From Rhodococcus sp. NBC_00297 (lineage in GTDB: Bacteria > Actinomycetota > Actinomycetes > Mycobacteriales > Mycobacteriaceae), in the NCBI RefSeq assembly GCF_036173065.1, contig NZ_CP108041.1, forward strand, positions 2,168,501 through 2,232,500: a stretch of DNA of 64,000 nucleotides, given 5' to 3'. The position numbers were made by a program, and so were the translations under genes. Shown in pieces: positions 18,463-27,604 of the stretch (positions are counted from its first letter, which is position 1; every line of letters begins with the position of its first letter). The notes below the pieces were generated by a model, which was given only the letters and a program-made list of their open reading frames with translations, did not search any database and was not told where the DNA came from.

Positions 18463-19869
18463 ATGTCCATCACCGAATTGCCACCCACCAGTGCGCGCAC
18501 CCTCACCGGGTGGGCACGTACCTCGCCCACCACGGCGCAGGTGCTGACCACGTCCGATCCCGAGGTCGTGGCCGCCGCCGTCCTCCGCGTCGCGGAGCAG
18601 AACGAGAGCAAGCCGTCCCATCTACGGCGCGGCGTCATCGCCCGCGGACTCGGCCGTTCGTACGGTGACAACGCGCAGAACGGCGGCGGGCTCGTCGTCG
18701 ACATGAGTGCTCTGAACCGCATCCACTCGATGGACGCGCAGACGCACATCGTCGATGTGGACGGCGGCGTGAGCCTGGACCAGCTCATGCGCGCGGCACT
18801 GCCCTTCGGTCTGTGGGTCCCCGTGCTCCCCGGCACTCGTCAGGTGACGGTCGGCGGCGCCATCGGGTGCGACATCCATGGCAAGAACCATCACAGCGCC
18901 GGCAGCTTCGGCAATCACGTGCGCTCGATGGAGCTGCTGCTCGCGGACGGCACCGTCCGCCACATCACTCCCGACGGCGCCGACGCGCCGCTGTTCTGGG
19001 CCACGGTGGGCGGCAACGGCCTCACCGGCATCATCCTGCGCGCGACCATCGAGATGACGCCGACCGAGACCGCGTACTTCATCGCCGACGGCGACGTGAC
19101 GGCGAGCCTCGACGAGACCATCGCGATCCACAGCGACGGCAGCGAGAGCCGGTACGACTACTCGAGCGCCTGGTTCGACGCCATCTCGGGACCGCCGAAG
19201 CTGGGACGCGCGGCGCTGTCCCGCGGATCGCTCGCGACCCTCGACCAGCTGCCCGCGAAGTTGCAGAAGGATCCGCTGCGATTCAGCGCGAAGCCACTGT
19301 TCACGTTCCCGGACGTGTTCCCCAACGGCCTCGCGAACAAGTACACGTTCGGACCCATCGGCGAGCTCTGGTACCGCAAGTCGGGTACCTACCGCGGCAA
19401 GGTGCAGAACCTGACGCAGTTCTATCACCCGCTCGACATGTTCGGGGAGTGGAACAGGGCCTACGGTCCGGCCGGATTCCTGCAGTACCAGTTCGTGGTG
19501 CCGCCGCAGGCCGTCGGGGAATTCACGAAGATCATCCACGACATCCAGCGCTCGGGCCACTACTCCTTCCTCAACGTCTTCAAGCTCTTCGGACCGGGAA
19601 ATCAAGCGCCACTGAGCTTCCCGATCGAGGGCTGGAACGTCTGCGTCGACTTCCCGATCAAGGAGGGTCTCGGCGCGTTCGTCGCGGACCTCGACCGGCG
19701 GGTGCTCGAGTTCGGCGGACGTCTCTACACCGCCAAGGACTCCCGGACGTCCGCGGACACGTTCCACGCGATGTACCCGCGCATCGACGAGTGGATCGCC
19801 GTTCGGCGATCCGTCGACCCCACAGGCGTTTTCGCCTCGGATATGGCCAGAAGGTTGGAACTGCTGTGA
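18463..19869 (+). CDS. dprE1: Decaprenylphosphoryl-beta-D-ribose 2-oxidase
   Basis: DprE1 is a 468-residue flavoenzyme that, with DprE2, epimerises decaprenyl-phosphoribose to decaprenyl-phosphoarabinose, the only arabinose donor for the wall. FAD-binding motifs are [15 protein letters not shown] (about residues 61-75) and [18 protein letters not shown] (about 136-152). Cys394 in GWNVCVDFP corresponds to mycobacterial Cys387, the residue attacked by benzothiazinones, and Lys425 in YTAKDSR corresponds to Lys418. Start ATG 18463 is supported by length and by TAACCT 8 nt upstream. It overlaps dprE2 by 4 nt. Confidence 0.97.
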   Translation: MSITELPPTSARTLTGWARTSPTTAQVLTTSDPEVVAAAVLRVAEQNESKPSHLRRGVIARGLGRSYGDNAQNGGGLVVDMSALNRIHSMDAQTHIVDVDGGVSLDQLMRAALPFGLWVPVLPGTRQVTVGGAIGCDIHGKNHHSAGSFGNHVRSMELLLADGTVRHITPDGADAPLFWATVGGNGLTGIILRATIEMTPTETAYFIADGDVTASLDETIAIHSDGSESRYDYSSAWFDAISGPPKLGRAALSRGSLATLDQLPAKLQKDPLRFSAKPLFTFPDVFPNGLANKYTFGPIGELWYRKSGTYRGKVQNLTQFYHPLDMFGEWNRAYGPAGFLQYQFVVPPQAVGEFTKIIHDIQRSGHYSFLNVFKLFGPGNQAPLSFPIEGWNVCVDFPIKEGLGAFVADLDRRVLEFGGRLYTAKDSRTSADTFHAMYPRIDEWIAVRRSVDPTGVFASDMARRLELL

Positions 19870-20630
19870 CGATCGATGCTGTGGGCGACCCGCAGACCAT
19901 TCTCGTACTGGGTGGCACGAGCGAGATCGGCCTCGCGATCACCGAGGAGTACCTCTCAACGTCGTCGGCCCGCGTGATCCTCGCGGCACTGCCGCACGAC
20001 CCGCTGCGTGACGCGGCCGTCGCGCAGCTGACGGCCAGGGGCGCGAAGTCCGTCGAGGTCATCGACTTCGATGCGCTCGACACCGCGTCGCACCCCGCGG
20101 TCATCGACGAGGCCTGGTCCAAGGGCGACGTCGACGTCGCGATCGTGGCCTTCGCAGTGGACTTCGACCCGGAACTGCTGTGGCAGGACCAGAACAAGGC
20201 CGTGCTCACGGCCAACATCAACTACACCGCGTCGGTGTCGGTGGGTGTGCTCCTCGGCGAGAAGATGAAGGCGCAGGCCTTCGGCCGCATCATCGTCATG
20301 TCCTCCGTCGCGGGCGAGCGCGTGCGCCGCTCCAACTTCGTATACGGCTCCACCAAGGCCGGACTCGACGGGTTTTACCTCGGCCTCGGGGAAGCCCTGC
20401 GCGAGTTCGGACCTCGCGTCACCGTCATCCGTCCGGGCATGGTGCGCACCAAGTTCAGCGCGCACGTCAAGGAAGCACCGCTGACGGTGGACAAGGAGGA
20501 CATCGCCAAGCTGGCCGTGTCCGCGTCCCGCAAGGGCAAGGATCTGGTGTGGGCTCCGGGGCCCTTCCGCTTCGTCATGATGGCGCTGCGGCACGTCCCG
20601 CGTCCGATCTTCCGCAAACTCCCCATCTGA
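19866..20630 (+). CDS. dprE2: Decaprenylphosphoryl-2-keto-beta-D-erythro-pentose reductase
   Basis: DprE2 has 254 residues and belongs to the classical SDR family. It has the NAD(P)H motif [27 protein letters not shown] with the catalytic Ser, [11 protein letters not shown] with Tyr/Lys, and [11 protein letters not shown]. It reduces the 2-keto intermediate made by DprE1. GTG 19866 overlaps the dprE1 stop. The C-terminus has a short hydrophobic stretch, as in mycobacterial DprE2. Confidence 0.95.
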   Translation: MTIDAVGDPQTILVLGGTSEIGLAITEEYLSTSSARVILAALPHDPLRDAAVAQLTARGAKSVEVIDFDALDTASHPAVIDEAWSKGDVDVAIVAFAVDFDPELLWQDQNKAVLTANINYTASVSVGVLLGEKMKAQAFGRIIVMSSVAGERVRRSNFVYGSTKAGLDGFYLGLGEALREFGPRVTVIRPGMVRTKFSAHVKEAPLTVDKEDIAKLAVSASRKGKDLVWAPGPFRFVMMALRHVPRPIFRKLPI

Positions 20631-20638
20631 GCAGGGCC

Positions 20639-22525
20639 ATGCCGAACAGAGTCATGCGGACGGCTCTGAGTACCAGCGCAGAGGCCGTCGTCGCGGCAGT
20701 CGTCGCGGCCGTGGTGGCGGCGGTCGGTCTGTACGCCTTCTCCCTGGTGCAGTGGCCGGCATTCAACTCCTCCAACGTGACTCGCGCCGTCGCGACGGTC
20801 GGCCAGGTGGCTGCTCTCGCCGTGCTGGCCGCGTCGGTGGTGATGCTCCGGCTGCGCCGCTCCCCCCGTGTCGCGACCCTGCTGTCGTGGATCGGCCTCT
20901 CCGGATTCGTCACCGTCACGCTCGGCATGCCGCTGGCCGCCACGAAGCTGTACCTGTTCGGCATCTCGGTGGATCAGGAGTTCCGCACCGAGTACCTCAC
21001 TCGCCTCACCGACTCGCCGGCACTGGCCGACATGACGTACGCCGACCTCCCGCCGTACTACCCCGCAGGGTGGTTCTGGGTCGGCGGCCGGGTCGCGGAC
21101 GCGCTCGGCATGGCCGGGTGGGAGGCCTACAAGCCTTACGCCATCGCCACCCTCGCCGTCGCCGCCGTGGTCTCGCTCGTACTGTGGCGCAGTCTCGTTC
21201 GAGCGGACCTGGCAATACTGGCCGCGCTGGGCGTGACGGCCCTGATGCTGGCCTACGGTTCGCCCGAGGCCTACGGCGCCACCATCGCGGTCATGATCCC
21301 GCCCATCCTCCTCCTCGCCTGGGGCGCCCTGCATCGACCGGACTCGAGCAGAAGAGGTTGGGGGGCCGTCATCGGCACCGGCCTGTTCCTCGGTGTCGCC
21401 GCCATGGTCTACACCCTCTATCTCGGTATCGCGGCCTTCACCGTCGTGCTCATGGCGGTGGTCGCGGCGGTGCTGCGGTACCGGGAGAACCGTTCCCTCG
21501 CAGCCCTGCTCGATCCGGCACTCCGCCTCGTCGTCATCGCAGGCATCTCCGGTCTGCTCGCGCTCACCGTCTGGGCGCCGTACCTGCTCGCGTCGCTGAC
21601 GGGCAGCACCGCGGAGAGCGGAACCGCTCTGCACTACCTGCCGGAGTCCGGCTCCGAACTGCCCTTCCCGATGGCGGAGTTCACCCTGACGGGCGCACTG
21701 TGCCTCGTCGGCACTCTGTGGATCGTGGTGCGGGTCCGCGATTCTCGCCGAGCGCAGGCCCTGGGTCTCGGCGTCGTCGCCGTCTACGGGTGGTGTCTGC
21801 TGTCGATGCTCGCCACTGTCGCGGGTACCACCCTGCTCGGCTTCCGACTCGAGGCGGTGCTGGTGCTGATCCTCGGCGCCGCGGGCGTGTTCGGCTTCGT
21901 GGAGGGCGCTCGGGCGCTGTACCTGGTGGCGAGTGAGTCGCCCCGGGTCCGAACCGTCTCCGTCGCGGTCGGGATCGTCGGCGCCGTCGCCTTCGCCCAG
22001 GACATCCCCCACGTCCTGCAGAACGAGATCACGGTGGCGTACACGGACACCGACGGCGACGGAGTCCGTGCCGATCAGAGACCACCGAGCGCCGTGTCGT
22101 ACTACGGCGAGGTCGACGCGGCACTCCAGGAGGCGCGGCCCGGTCCGCGGACCGACACGGTGTTGCTCACCTCGGACACGACGTTCCTCGCGTACCACCC
22201 GTATTTCGGGTTCCAGGGGCTGACGTCGCACTACGCGAACCCGCTCGCCGAGTTCGCCGCCCGCGCCGACGCCATCGAGTCGTGGAGCGATCTGCGCAGC
22301 AGCGACGAACTGATCGCCGCCCTCGATGCCCTGCCGTGGCGCGCCCCCGACGCGTTCCTCTTCCGCCGCGGCGCCGACGGTTACACGTTGCGTCTCGCGG
22401 AGGACGTGTACCCCAACGATCCGAACGTGCGCCGCTACACCGTCTCCTACCCCGAGTCGCTGTTCGACGACCCTCGGTTCGAGATCCGCGAGATCGGTCC
22501 GTTCGTCCTCGTCGTGCGCACGTGA
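20639..22525 (+). CDS. aftA: Galactan 5-O-arabinofuranosyltransferase AftA
   Basis: The 628-residue GT-C membrane enzyme has about 11 spans and a roughly 200-residue C-terminal extracytoplasmic domain. It matches Rv3792 in size and position. AftA places the first arabinofuranose on galactan, using decaprenyl-phosphoarabinose. The first large loop, ISVDQEFRTEYLTRLTDSP, holds the acidic residue pattern of the family, and PPYYPAGWFWVGGR follows. ATG 20639 lies 8 nt after the dprE2 stop, so dprE1-dprE2-aftA form one operon. Its own stop overlaps the next start as GTGA. Confidence 0.93.
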   Translation: MPNRVMRTALSTSAEAVVAAVVAAVVAAVGLYAFSLVQWPAFNSSNVTRAVATVGQVAALAVLAASVVMLRLRRSPRVATLLSWIGLSGFVTVTLGMPLAATKLYLFGISVDQEFRTEYLTRLTDSPALADMTYADLPPYYPAGWFWVGGRVADALGMAGWEAYKPYAIATLAVAAVVSLVLWRSLVRADLAILAALGVTALMLAYGSPEAYGATIAVMIPPILLLAWGALHRPDSSRRGWGAVIGTGLFLGVAAMVYTLYLGIAAFTVVLMAVVAAVLRYRENRSLAALLDPALRLVVIAGISGLLALTVWAPYLLASLTGSTAESGTALHYLPESGSELPFPMAEFTLTGALCLVGTLWIVVRVRDSRRAQALGLGVVAVYGWCLLSMLATVAGTTLLGFRLEAVLVLILGAAGVFGFVEGARALYLVASESPRVRTVSVAVGIVGAVAFAQDIPHVLQNEITVAYTDTDGDGVRADQRPPSAVSYYGEVDAALQEARPGPRTDTVLLTSDTTFLAYHPYFGFQGLTSHYANPLAEFAARADAIESWSDLRSSDELIAALDALPWRAPDAFLFRRGADGYTLRLAEDVYPNDPNVRRYTVSYPESLFDDPRFEIREIGPFVLVVRT

Positions 22526-24237
22526 CCGCCCGCCGGGCGGACCTCCTCGCTGCCACCGTCTACACGCTGCTGTCCGTGCTGGTGCTGCACAACCAGTGGC
22601 AGCACCTGCAGTCGCAGTACCTCCGTTTCAGCGGCCAGGACCAGACCATGTGGGAGTGGTTCTTCGCCGTGACCGCCCGCTCGGTCACCCATCTCGACAA
22701 CCCGTTCTTCTCCGACCTGCAGAACGCGCCCGACGGCGTGAACATGATGGCCAACACCGCGATGCTCGGCCTGTCGGTACCTCTGACACCGATCACTCTG
22801 GCCTTCGGACCGGCGGCCACGTTCACCCTCGCCCTGACGCTCGGGCTGGCGACCACCGCTTACGGGTGGTACTTCCTGTTCTCTCGCACCGTGATCCGGT
22901 CACGTGCGGCCGCGGGTCTCGGCGGGCTCCTCTGCGGGTTCGCGCCGGGCATGATCTCGCACGCCAACGCCCACCCCAACTTCGTCGTGCTCGGAGTGCT
23001 GCCGTTCATCCTGTATCTGCTCGTCCGAATGGCCGACGCGGAGAACACTCGCCGTCGCCGTCACGCCGTCGTCCTGGGTCTCCTGGTGGCGTGGCAGGTG
23101 ATGCTCGGCGAGGAGCCGCTCCTCGTCTTCGCGGTCGCCGTCGCCCTGATCACGGTGCTGTACTGGGTGTTCCGGCCGCGCCGGTTCGTCCCCATGGTCC
23201 GGCACGCGGCCCTGCCCGTGCTGGGTGCCGCACTGCTGACAGCGGTGCTCGTCGCGGTACCCCTGTGGTGGCAGTTCCGCGGGCGACAGCACTACAGCTA
23301 CCTCGACCACAATCTGCCCGGGAACGATCTGGTGTCACTCGTCCGGTTCCCGCCCCAGTCGCTCTGGGGTGCAGCGTTTCCGATGGACGACGTCGCCCTG
23401 AACCCCACCGAGCAGAACGCGTACTTCGGCATCCCGCTGCTGCTTCTCGTCGTGGTCTCCGCCGTGGTGCTGCGCCGCCGTCCGATCGCGGTGGCCGCCT
23501 TCGTGTCGATCCTGATCCTCGGCGTCGCCTCACTGGGCGTCGCCCTCGTGGTCGACGGGACGGAGACCGGCATCGCCCTGCCCGGCGAGTACCTCGACCG
23601 GATCCCGCTCCTGCAGTCCGTCCTCGAGACCCGGTTCGTACTGGCCGCGGTGCCGGCCATGGCGCTGCTGATCGCGATGGTCACCGATCACGTCCTGACC
23701 GCACCCGCGTCGCGCCGCGTCGCCGTGGTGTGGACGGGCGCTCTCGGCGTCGCACTCGTCCCCCTCGCACCGACACCGCTGCCGACGGCCGACCGGGGAG
23801 AGACCCCGTCGTTCCTGGCGGACGGGACGTGGCGCGAGTACGTCGACACCGACGACCCGGGATCGATCGTCACCGTGCCGGTCCCGAATCCCGGCACCGC
23901 CGCAGCGCTGCGCTGGCAGGTGGACACCGGGCTCGAGTACCGCATCGCCGGTGGCTACTTCGTCGGACCGAGCGGACAACCGGACGGGGAGGCGAAGTAC
24001 GGCGCGATCGATCGACCCACCGCGAAGCTGCTCGGCACCGCGGGACGCACCGGCATCGTCCCGACACTGAACGACGATCAGCGACGCACGGCGCGAGAGG
24101 ACCTCGCGTTCTGGGATGCCGACGTGGTGATGCTGCCCCCGACCGAGAACCAGGACGCACTGCGCGACACCGTCGACGATCTGCTGGGTCGCACCGCCAC
24201 CGAGATCGACGGCACGTACGTGTGGGACGTCCGCTGA
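22522..24237 (+). CDS. Unidentified polytopic membrane protein, GT-C-like, inserted between aftA and emb
   Basis: The 571-residue protein has about 11-12 hydrophobic segments and a hydrophilic C-terminal domain of about 130 residues. An early extracytoplasmic loop reads GQDQTMWEWFFAVTARSV then NPFFSDLQNAPDGVNMM. Its acidic residues and location after the first span recall GT-C glycosyltransferases. A later loop contains RFPPQSLWGAAF. I do not recognise a specific family. In M. tuberculosis aftA is followed directly by embC. GTG 22522 overlaps the aftA stop by 4 nt, so it is co-translated with the arabinan operon and probably acts on the same glycan. Confidence 0.7.
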   Translation: MTARRADLLAATVYTLLSVLVLHNQWQHLQSQYLRFSGQDQTMWEWFFAVTARSVTHLDNPFFSDLQNAPDGVNMMANTAMLGLSVPLTPITLAFGPAATFTLALTLGLATTAYGWYFLFSRTVIRSRAAAGLGGLLCGFAPGMISHANAHPNFVVLGVLPFILYLLVRMADAENTRRRRHAVVLGLLVAWQVMLGEEPLLVFAVAVALITVLYWVFRPRRFVPMVRHAALPVLGAALLTAVLVAVPLWWQFRGRQHYSYLDHNLPGNDLVSLVRFPPQSLWGAAFPMDDVALNPTEQNAYFGIPLLLLVVVSAVVLRRRPIAVAAFVSILILGVASLGVALVVDGTETGIALPGEYLDRIPLLQSVLETRFVLAAVPAMALLIAMVTDHVLTAPASRRVAVVWTGALGVALVPLAPTPLPTADRGETPSFLADGTWREYVDTDDPGSIVTVPVPNPGTAAALRWQVDTGLEYRIAGGYFVGPSGQPDGEAKYGAIDRPTAKLLGTAGRTGIVPTLNDDQRRTAREDLAFWDADVVMLPPTENQDALRDTVDDLLGRTATEIDGTYVWDVR

Positions 24238-24284
24238 CGGTCGCGGATTCTGGCGGGGCGGGTCTCGTCGCCTAGCATCGTGGC

Positions 24285-27200
24285 GTGCCGACAACCGCCG
24301 AGACGACGACCGAACCACCGGCCCCGGCGTCGAGACCGAGTCGATTCGCCTTCGGGAAGGCCGGAGGCCGGTCGGGACAGTTCGCCACCACGCGCATCGT
24401 CGCGATCGTCACGGGTCTGCTCGGCACACTTCTGGCGATCCTCACTCCGCTCCTGCCCGTCGAGCAGGACGCCGCGTCCGTCACCTGGCCGCAGGACGGC
24501 TCGTTCACCAGCGTCGAGACGCCCCTCGTCTCGTACAACCCGCTCTCGCTGTCGGCCACCGTCCCGTGTTCCGTTCTCGCCGACGCCACGCCGGGCAGCC
24601 TGGTGCTGTCCACCGTCGCGCCGCAGTCACCGGATGCCCGGCGCGTGGGCCTCGTGGTCACACGGACCGACGCCGGCGACGTCACCGTCGTGCTGCGCGA
24701 CCAACTGCTGCTCTCGGTGCCCGCGGACACCGTGGCCGGCTGCGATGCGCTCACTCTCACCTCGACGCCGGAGAGCACCACCGCGGCGGTCGGCGATCTC
24801 ACCGGCACGGCCCCGGGCGACGTGCGCCCCCAGACCGTCGGGGTGTTCAGCGACCTGACCGGATCCGCACCGGCCGACATGTCGGTACGCATCGACGTGG
24901 ACTCCCGGTTCTCCTCATCACCGTCGACGCTGAAACTGCTCGCGATCGTGCTGGGGTCGCTCCTGGTCGTCGCGTCGCTGGTCGCACTGCACCGGCTCGA
25001 CGACGCCGACGGCCGGCGCGCACGGCGGTTCTTCCCCCGGCACTGGCTCCGGGTCACCGGCGTGGATGCCGTGGTCGTGGGGACGCTGCTGCTGTGGCAC
25101 GTCATCGGCGCCAACACCTCGGACGACGGATATCTGCTCAACATGGCGCGGGTCTCCGAGCACTCGGGATACATGGCCAACTACTACCGGTGGTTCGGCG
25201 TGCCCGAGGCGCCCTTCGGCATGCCGTACTACGACATGCTGGCCGCACTGGCCAAGGTGTCGACCGCCAGCCCGTGGATGCGCCTGCCCGCGCTGATCGC
25301 GGCCGTCCTGTGCTGGCTCGTCATCTCTCGGGAGGTCATCCCGCGCCTCGGTCGCGCGGTGCGCACCCGACCGGTGGCCGTGTGGACGGCCGGTCTGGTC
25401 TTCCTGGCCTTCTGGCTGCCCTACGACAACGGCCTGCGTCCCGAGCCGATCATCGCGCTCGGCGCTCTGCTCACCTGGTGCTCCATCGAGCGCGCGATCT
25501 CCACCGGGCGCCTGCTGCCCGCGGCCGTGGCCGTGGTGATCGCCGCCTTCTCCCTCGCTGCCGGACCCACCGGCCTCATCGCAATCGCCGCGCTGCTGGC
25601 CGGCGCGCGCCCGGTCATCCAGATCGTCGTCCGTCGGCGCCACGCCGTCGGACTGCCCGCGCTGCTGGCCCCGATCCTCGCGGCGGGCACCGTGGTGCTG
25701 TTCGCCGTGTTCGCCGACCAGACCGTCGCCTCCGTCCTCGAGGCCACCCGTGTCCGATCCGCGGTCGGACCCAACGTGAAGTGGTTCGACGAGCGGTACC
25801 GCTGGGACGCTCTGCTCAACATCTCGCCCGACGGATCGCTCGCCCGCCGCTTCGCCGTCTTCGCGATGCTGCTGTGCCTCGTGACCTGTCTCGTCGTGAT
25901 GCTGCGTCGCGGCGGCCGAATCCCGGGAACGTCGACCGGTCCGTCCCGCCGCATCCTGGGCATCGTCGCCGGAGCCCTCGCCCTCATGATGTTCACGCCG
26001 ACCAAGTGGACGCACCACTTCGGCGTCTACGCCGGGCTCGCAGGGTCTCTCGCCGCGCTCGCCGCCATCGCCGTGATGTCGGCGACGGAGCGTTCACCGC
26101 GCAACCGGACTCTGTTCACGGCCGCCGTCCTGTTCCTCACCGCGCTGGCGTTCACCGGGTCCAACGGGTGGTGGTACGTCTCGAGCTACGGCGTGCCGTG
26201 GTTCGACAAGCCCCCGTCCATCGCAGGCAAGGGCTTCGCGACGCTGCTGCTCGGGCTCACCGTGCTGACGCTCGCGTACGCCGCGTGGCAACACTTCCGC
26301 GCGCCCTACGTCGGCGCCCAGCCGGCGCGGACCCGCCGCTTCAGCGGGGCCTCGCTCACCGTCGTGGCCGGCCTCGTGGTGCTGTTCGAGGTGTTGTCCC
26401 TGCTCAAAGGGGCGGTGTCGCAGTACCCCGCGTACTCGGTGGCCCGGTCCAACGTGAACTCGATCCTCGGTCAATCGTGTGGCCTGGCACGCGACGTCCT
26501 GGTGGAGACCGATCCGAACGCCTCGATGCTCCAGCCGCTGAACCCGGAGCCGGGCGCCGACCCGCTCGCCGGGACCGCCAGCGTCGGCTTCACCCCGAAC
26601 GGCGTCGCCGGCGATCTGAGCGCCGATCGCGAGAGCTCGGGTGCGACAGGCGGAGCCAACTCGGTCGACCCCTCGGACACCGATCAGCAGGCCACCGCGA
26701 ACAGCGCGGGCACCGGGGGCGGCACCACCGCCGGCACCGGCGTCAACGGCTCGCGGATCGCGCTGCCGTTCGGGCTGGACCCCGCGACCACGCCGGTTCT
26801 CGGCAGCTTCGGCTCCGGTGACGCCGCACCGGCGAGCCTCACGTCCGGCTGGTACGCGCTGCCCGACGCCGCGCAGCGAGACTTCCTGTCCGTCACCGCC
26901 GCGGGTCGTATCCGCTCGGTCGACACCGACGGCATCGTCACCCCGGGGCAGAGCCTCGAGGTGGAGTACGCCACGGTCGGGGCGGACGGTGCCGAGGAGA
27001 TCCTCGGACGCGTCGCGCCCATCGACATCGGCCCGCAACCGTCGTGGCGCAACCTGCGGGTCCCCCTCGACCAGGTCCCGCCGACCGCGAACGCTGTGCG
27101 ACTCGTCGCCTCCGACGAGGATCTGGCGGGCGACCAGTGGCTCGCCGTCACCCCGCCGCGCGCACCGCGGACCACCGTTCTCAACGACGTCGTCGGGTCC

Positions 27201-27554
27201 ACCGACCCGGTGCTGCTGGACTGGTCCGTCGGACTCGCGTTCCCGTGCCAGCGGCCGTTCGACCACCGCTACGGAGTCGCCGAACTGCCGGAGTGGCGCA
27301 TCCTGCCCGACCGCAACGGTGCCGAGTCGACCAACGCCTGGCAGGACTCCGTCGGCGGCGGCCCTCTGGGCTGGACCGGACTGGTCCTGCGCGCGGAGAC
27401 GGTACCGACCTACCTGGCGGACGACCTCCGTCGCGACTGGGGATCCCTCGAGCGCTATCTGCCCCTCGACCCGGACGCGGTGGCCGTCGAACCCGACGTG
27501 ACCACGTCGTCGCGTTCGGGCATCTGGTCGCCCGGACACATCAAGTACCAGTAA
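24285..27554 (+). CDS. Arabinosyltransferase, EmbC/EmbB type (first copy)
   Basis: The 1089-residue GT53-family integral membrane protein adds arabinofuranose from decaprenyl-phosphoarabinose to growing arabinan. It has an N-terminal span, then an extracytoplasmic domain (about 60-215), a multi-span core of about 13-14 segments and a large C-terminal carbohydrate-binding region (about 700-1089). The catalytic loop is NTSDDGYLLNMARV, with Asp280/Asp281 and Met287; this Met corresponds to EmbB Met306 where ethambutol-resistance mutations occur. WMRLPALIAAVLCWLVISREV and DNGLRPEPIIALG match EmbC/EmbB more than EmbA. GTG 24285 has TAGCAT 6 nt upstream, so the mRNA may be leaderless. I cannot decide between the embC and embB names. 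Confidence 0.93.
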   Translation: MPTTAETTTEPPAPASRPSRFAFGKAGGRSGQFATTRIVAIVTGLLGTLLAILTPLLPVEQDAASVTWPQDGSFTSVETPLVSYNPLSLSATVPCSVLADATPGSLVLSTVAPQSPDARRVGLVVTRTDAGDVTVVLRDQLLLSVPADTVAGCDALTLTSTPESTTAAVGDLTGTAPGDVRPQTVGVFSDLTGSAPADMSVRIDVDSRFSSSPSTLKLLAIVLGSLLVVASLVALHRLDDADGRRARRFFPRHWLRVTGVDAVVVGTLLLWHVIGANTSDDGYLLNMARVSEHSGYMANYYRWFGVPEAPFGMPYYDMLAALAKVSTASPWMRLPALIAAVLCWLVISREVIPRLGRAVRTRPVAVWTAGLVFLAFWLPYDNGLRPEPIIALGALLTWCSIERAISTGRLLPAAVAVVIAAFSLAAGPTGLIAIAALLAGARPVIQIVVRRRHAVGLPALLAPILAAGTVVLFAVFADQTVASVLEATRVRSAVGPNVKWFDERYRWDALLNISPDGSLARRFAVFAMLLCLVTCLVVMLRRGGRIPGTSTGPSRRILGIVAGALALMMFTPTKWTHHFGVYAGLAGSLAALAAIAVMSATERSPRNRTLFTAAVLFLTALAFTGSNGWWYVSSYGVPWFDKPPSIAGKGFATLLLGLTVLTLAYAAWQHFRAPYVGAQPARTRRFSGASLTVVAGLVVLFEVLSLLKGAVSQYPAYSVARSNVNSILGQSCGLARDVLVETDPNASMLQPLNPEPGADPLAGTASVGFTPNGVAGDLSADRESSGATGGANSVDPSDTDQQATANSAGTGGGTTAGTGVNGSRIALPFGLDPATTPVLGSFGSGDAAPASLTSGWYALPDAAQRDFLSVTAAGRIRSVDTDGIVTPGQSLEVEYATVGADGAEEILGRVAPIDIGPQPSWRNLRVPLDQVPPTANAVRLVASDEDLAGDQWLAVTPPRAPRTTVLNDVVGSTDPVLLDWSVGLAFPCQRPFDHRYGVAELPEWRILPDRNGAESTNAWQDSVGGGPLGWTGLVLRAETVPTYLADDLRRDWGSLERYLPLDPDAVAVEPDVTTSSRSGIWSPGHIKYQ

Positions 27555-27604
27555 GTAACCAGCGGGTGCAGCAACCGGATCACGGTCGCATAACATCGGG
27601 AGCC

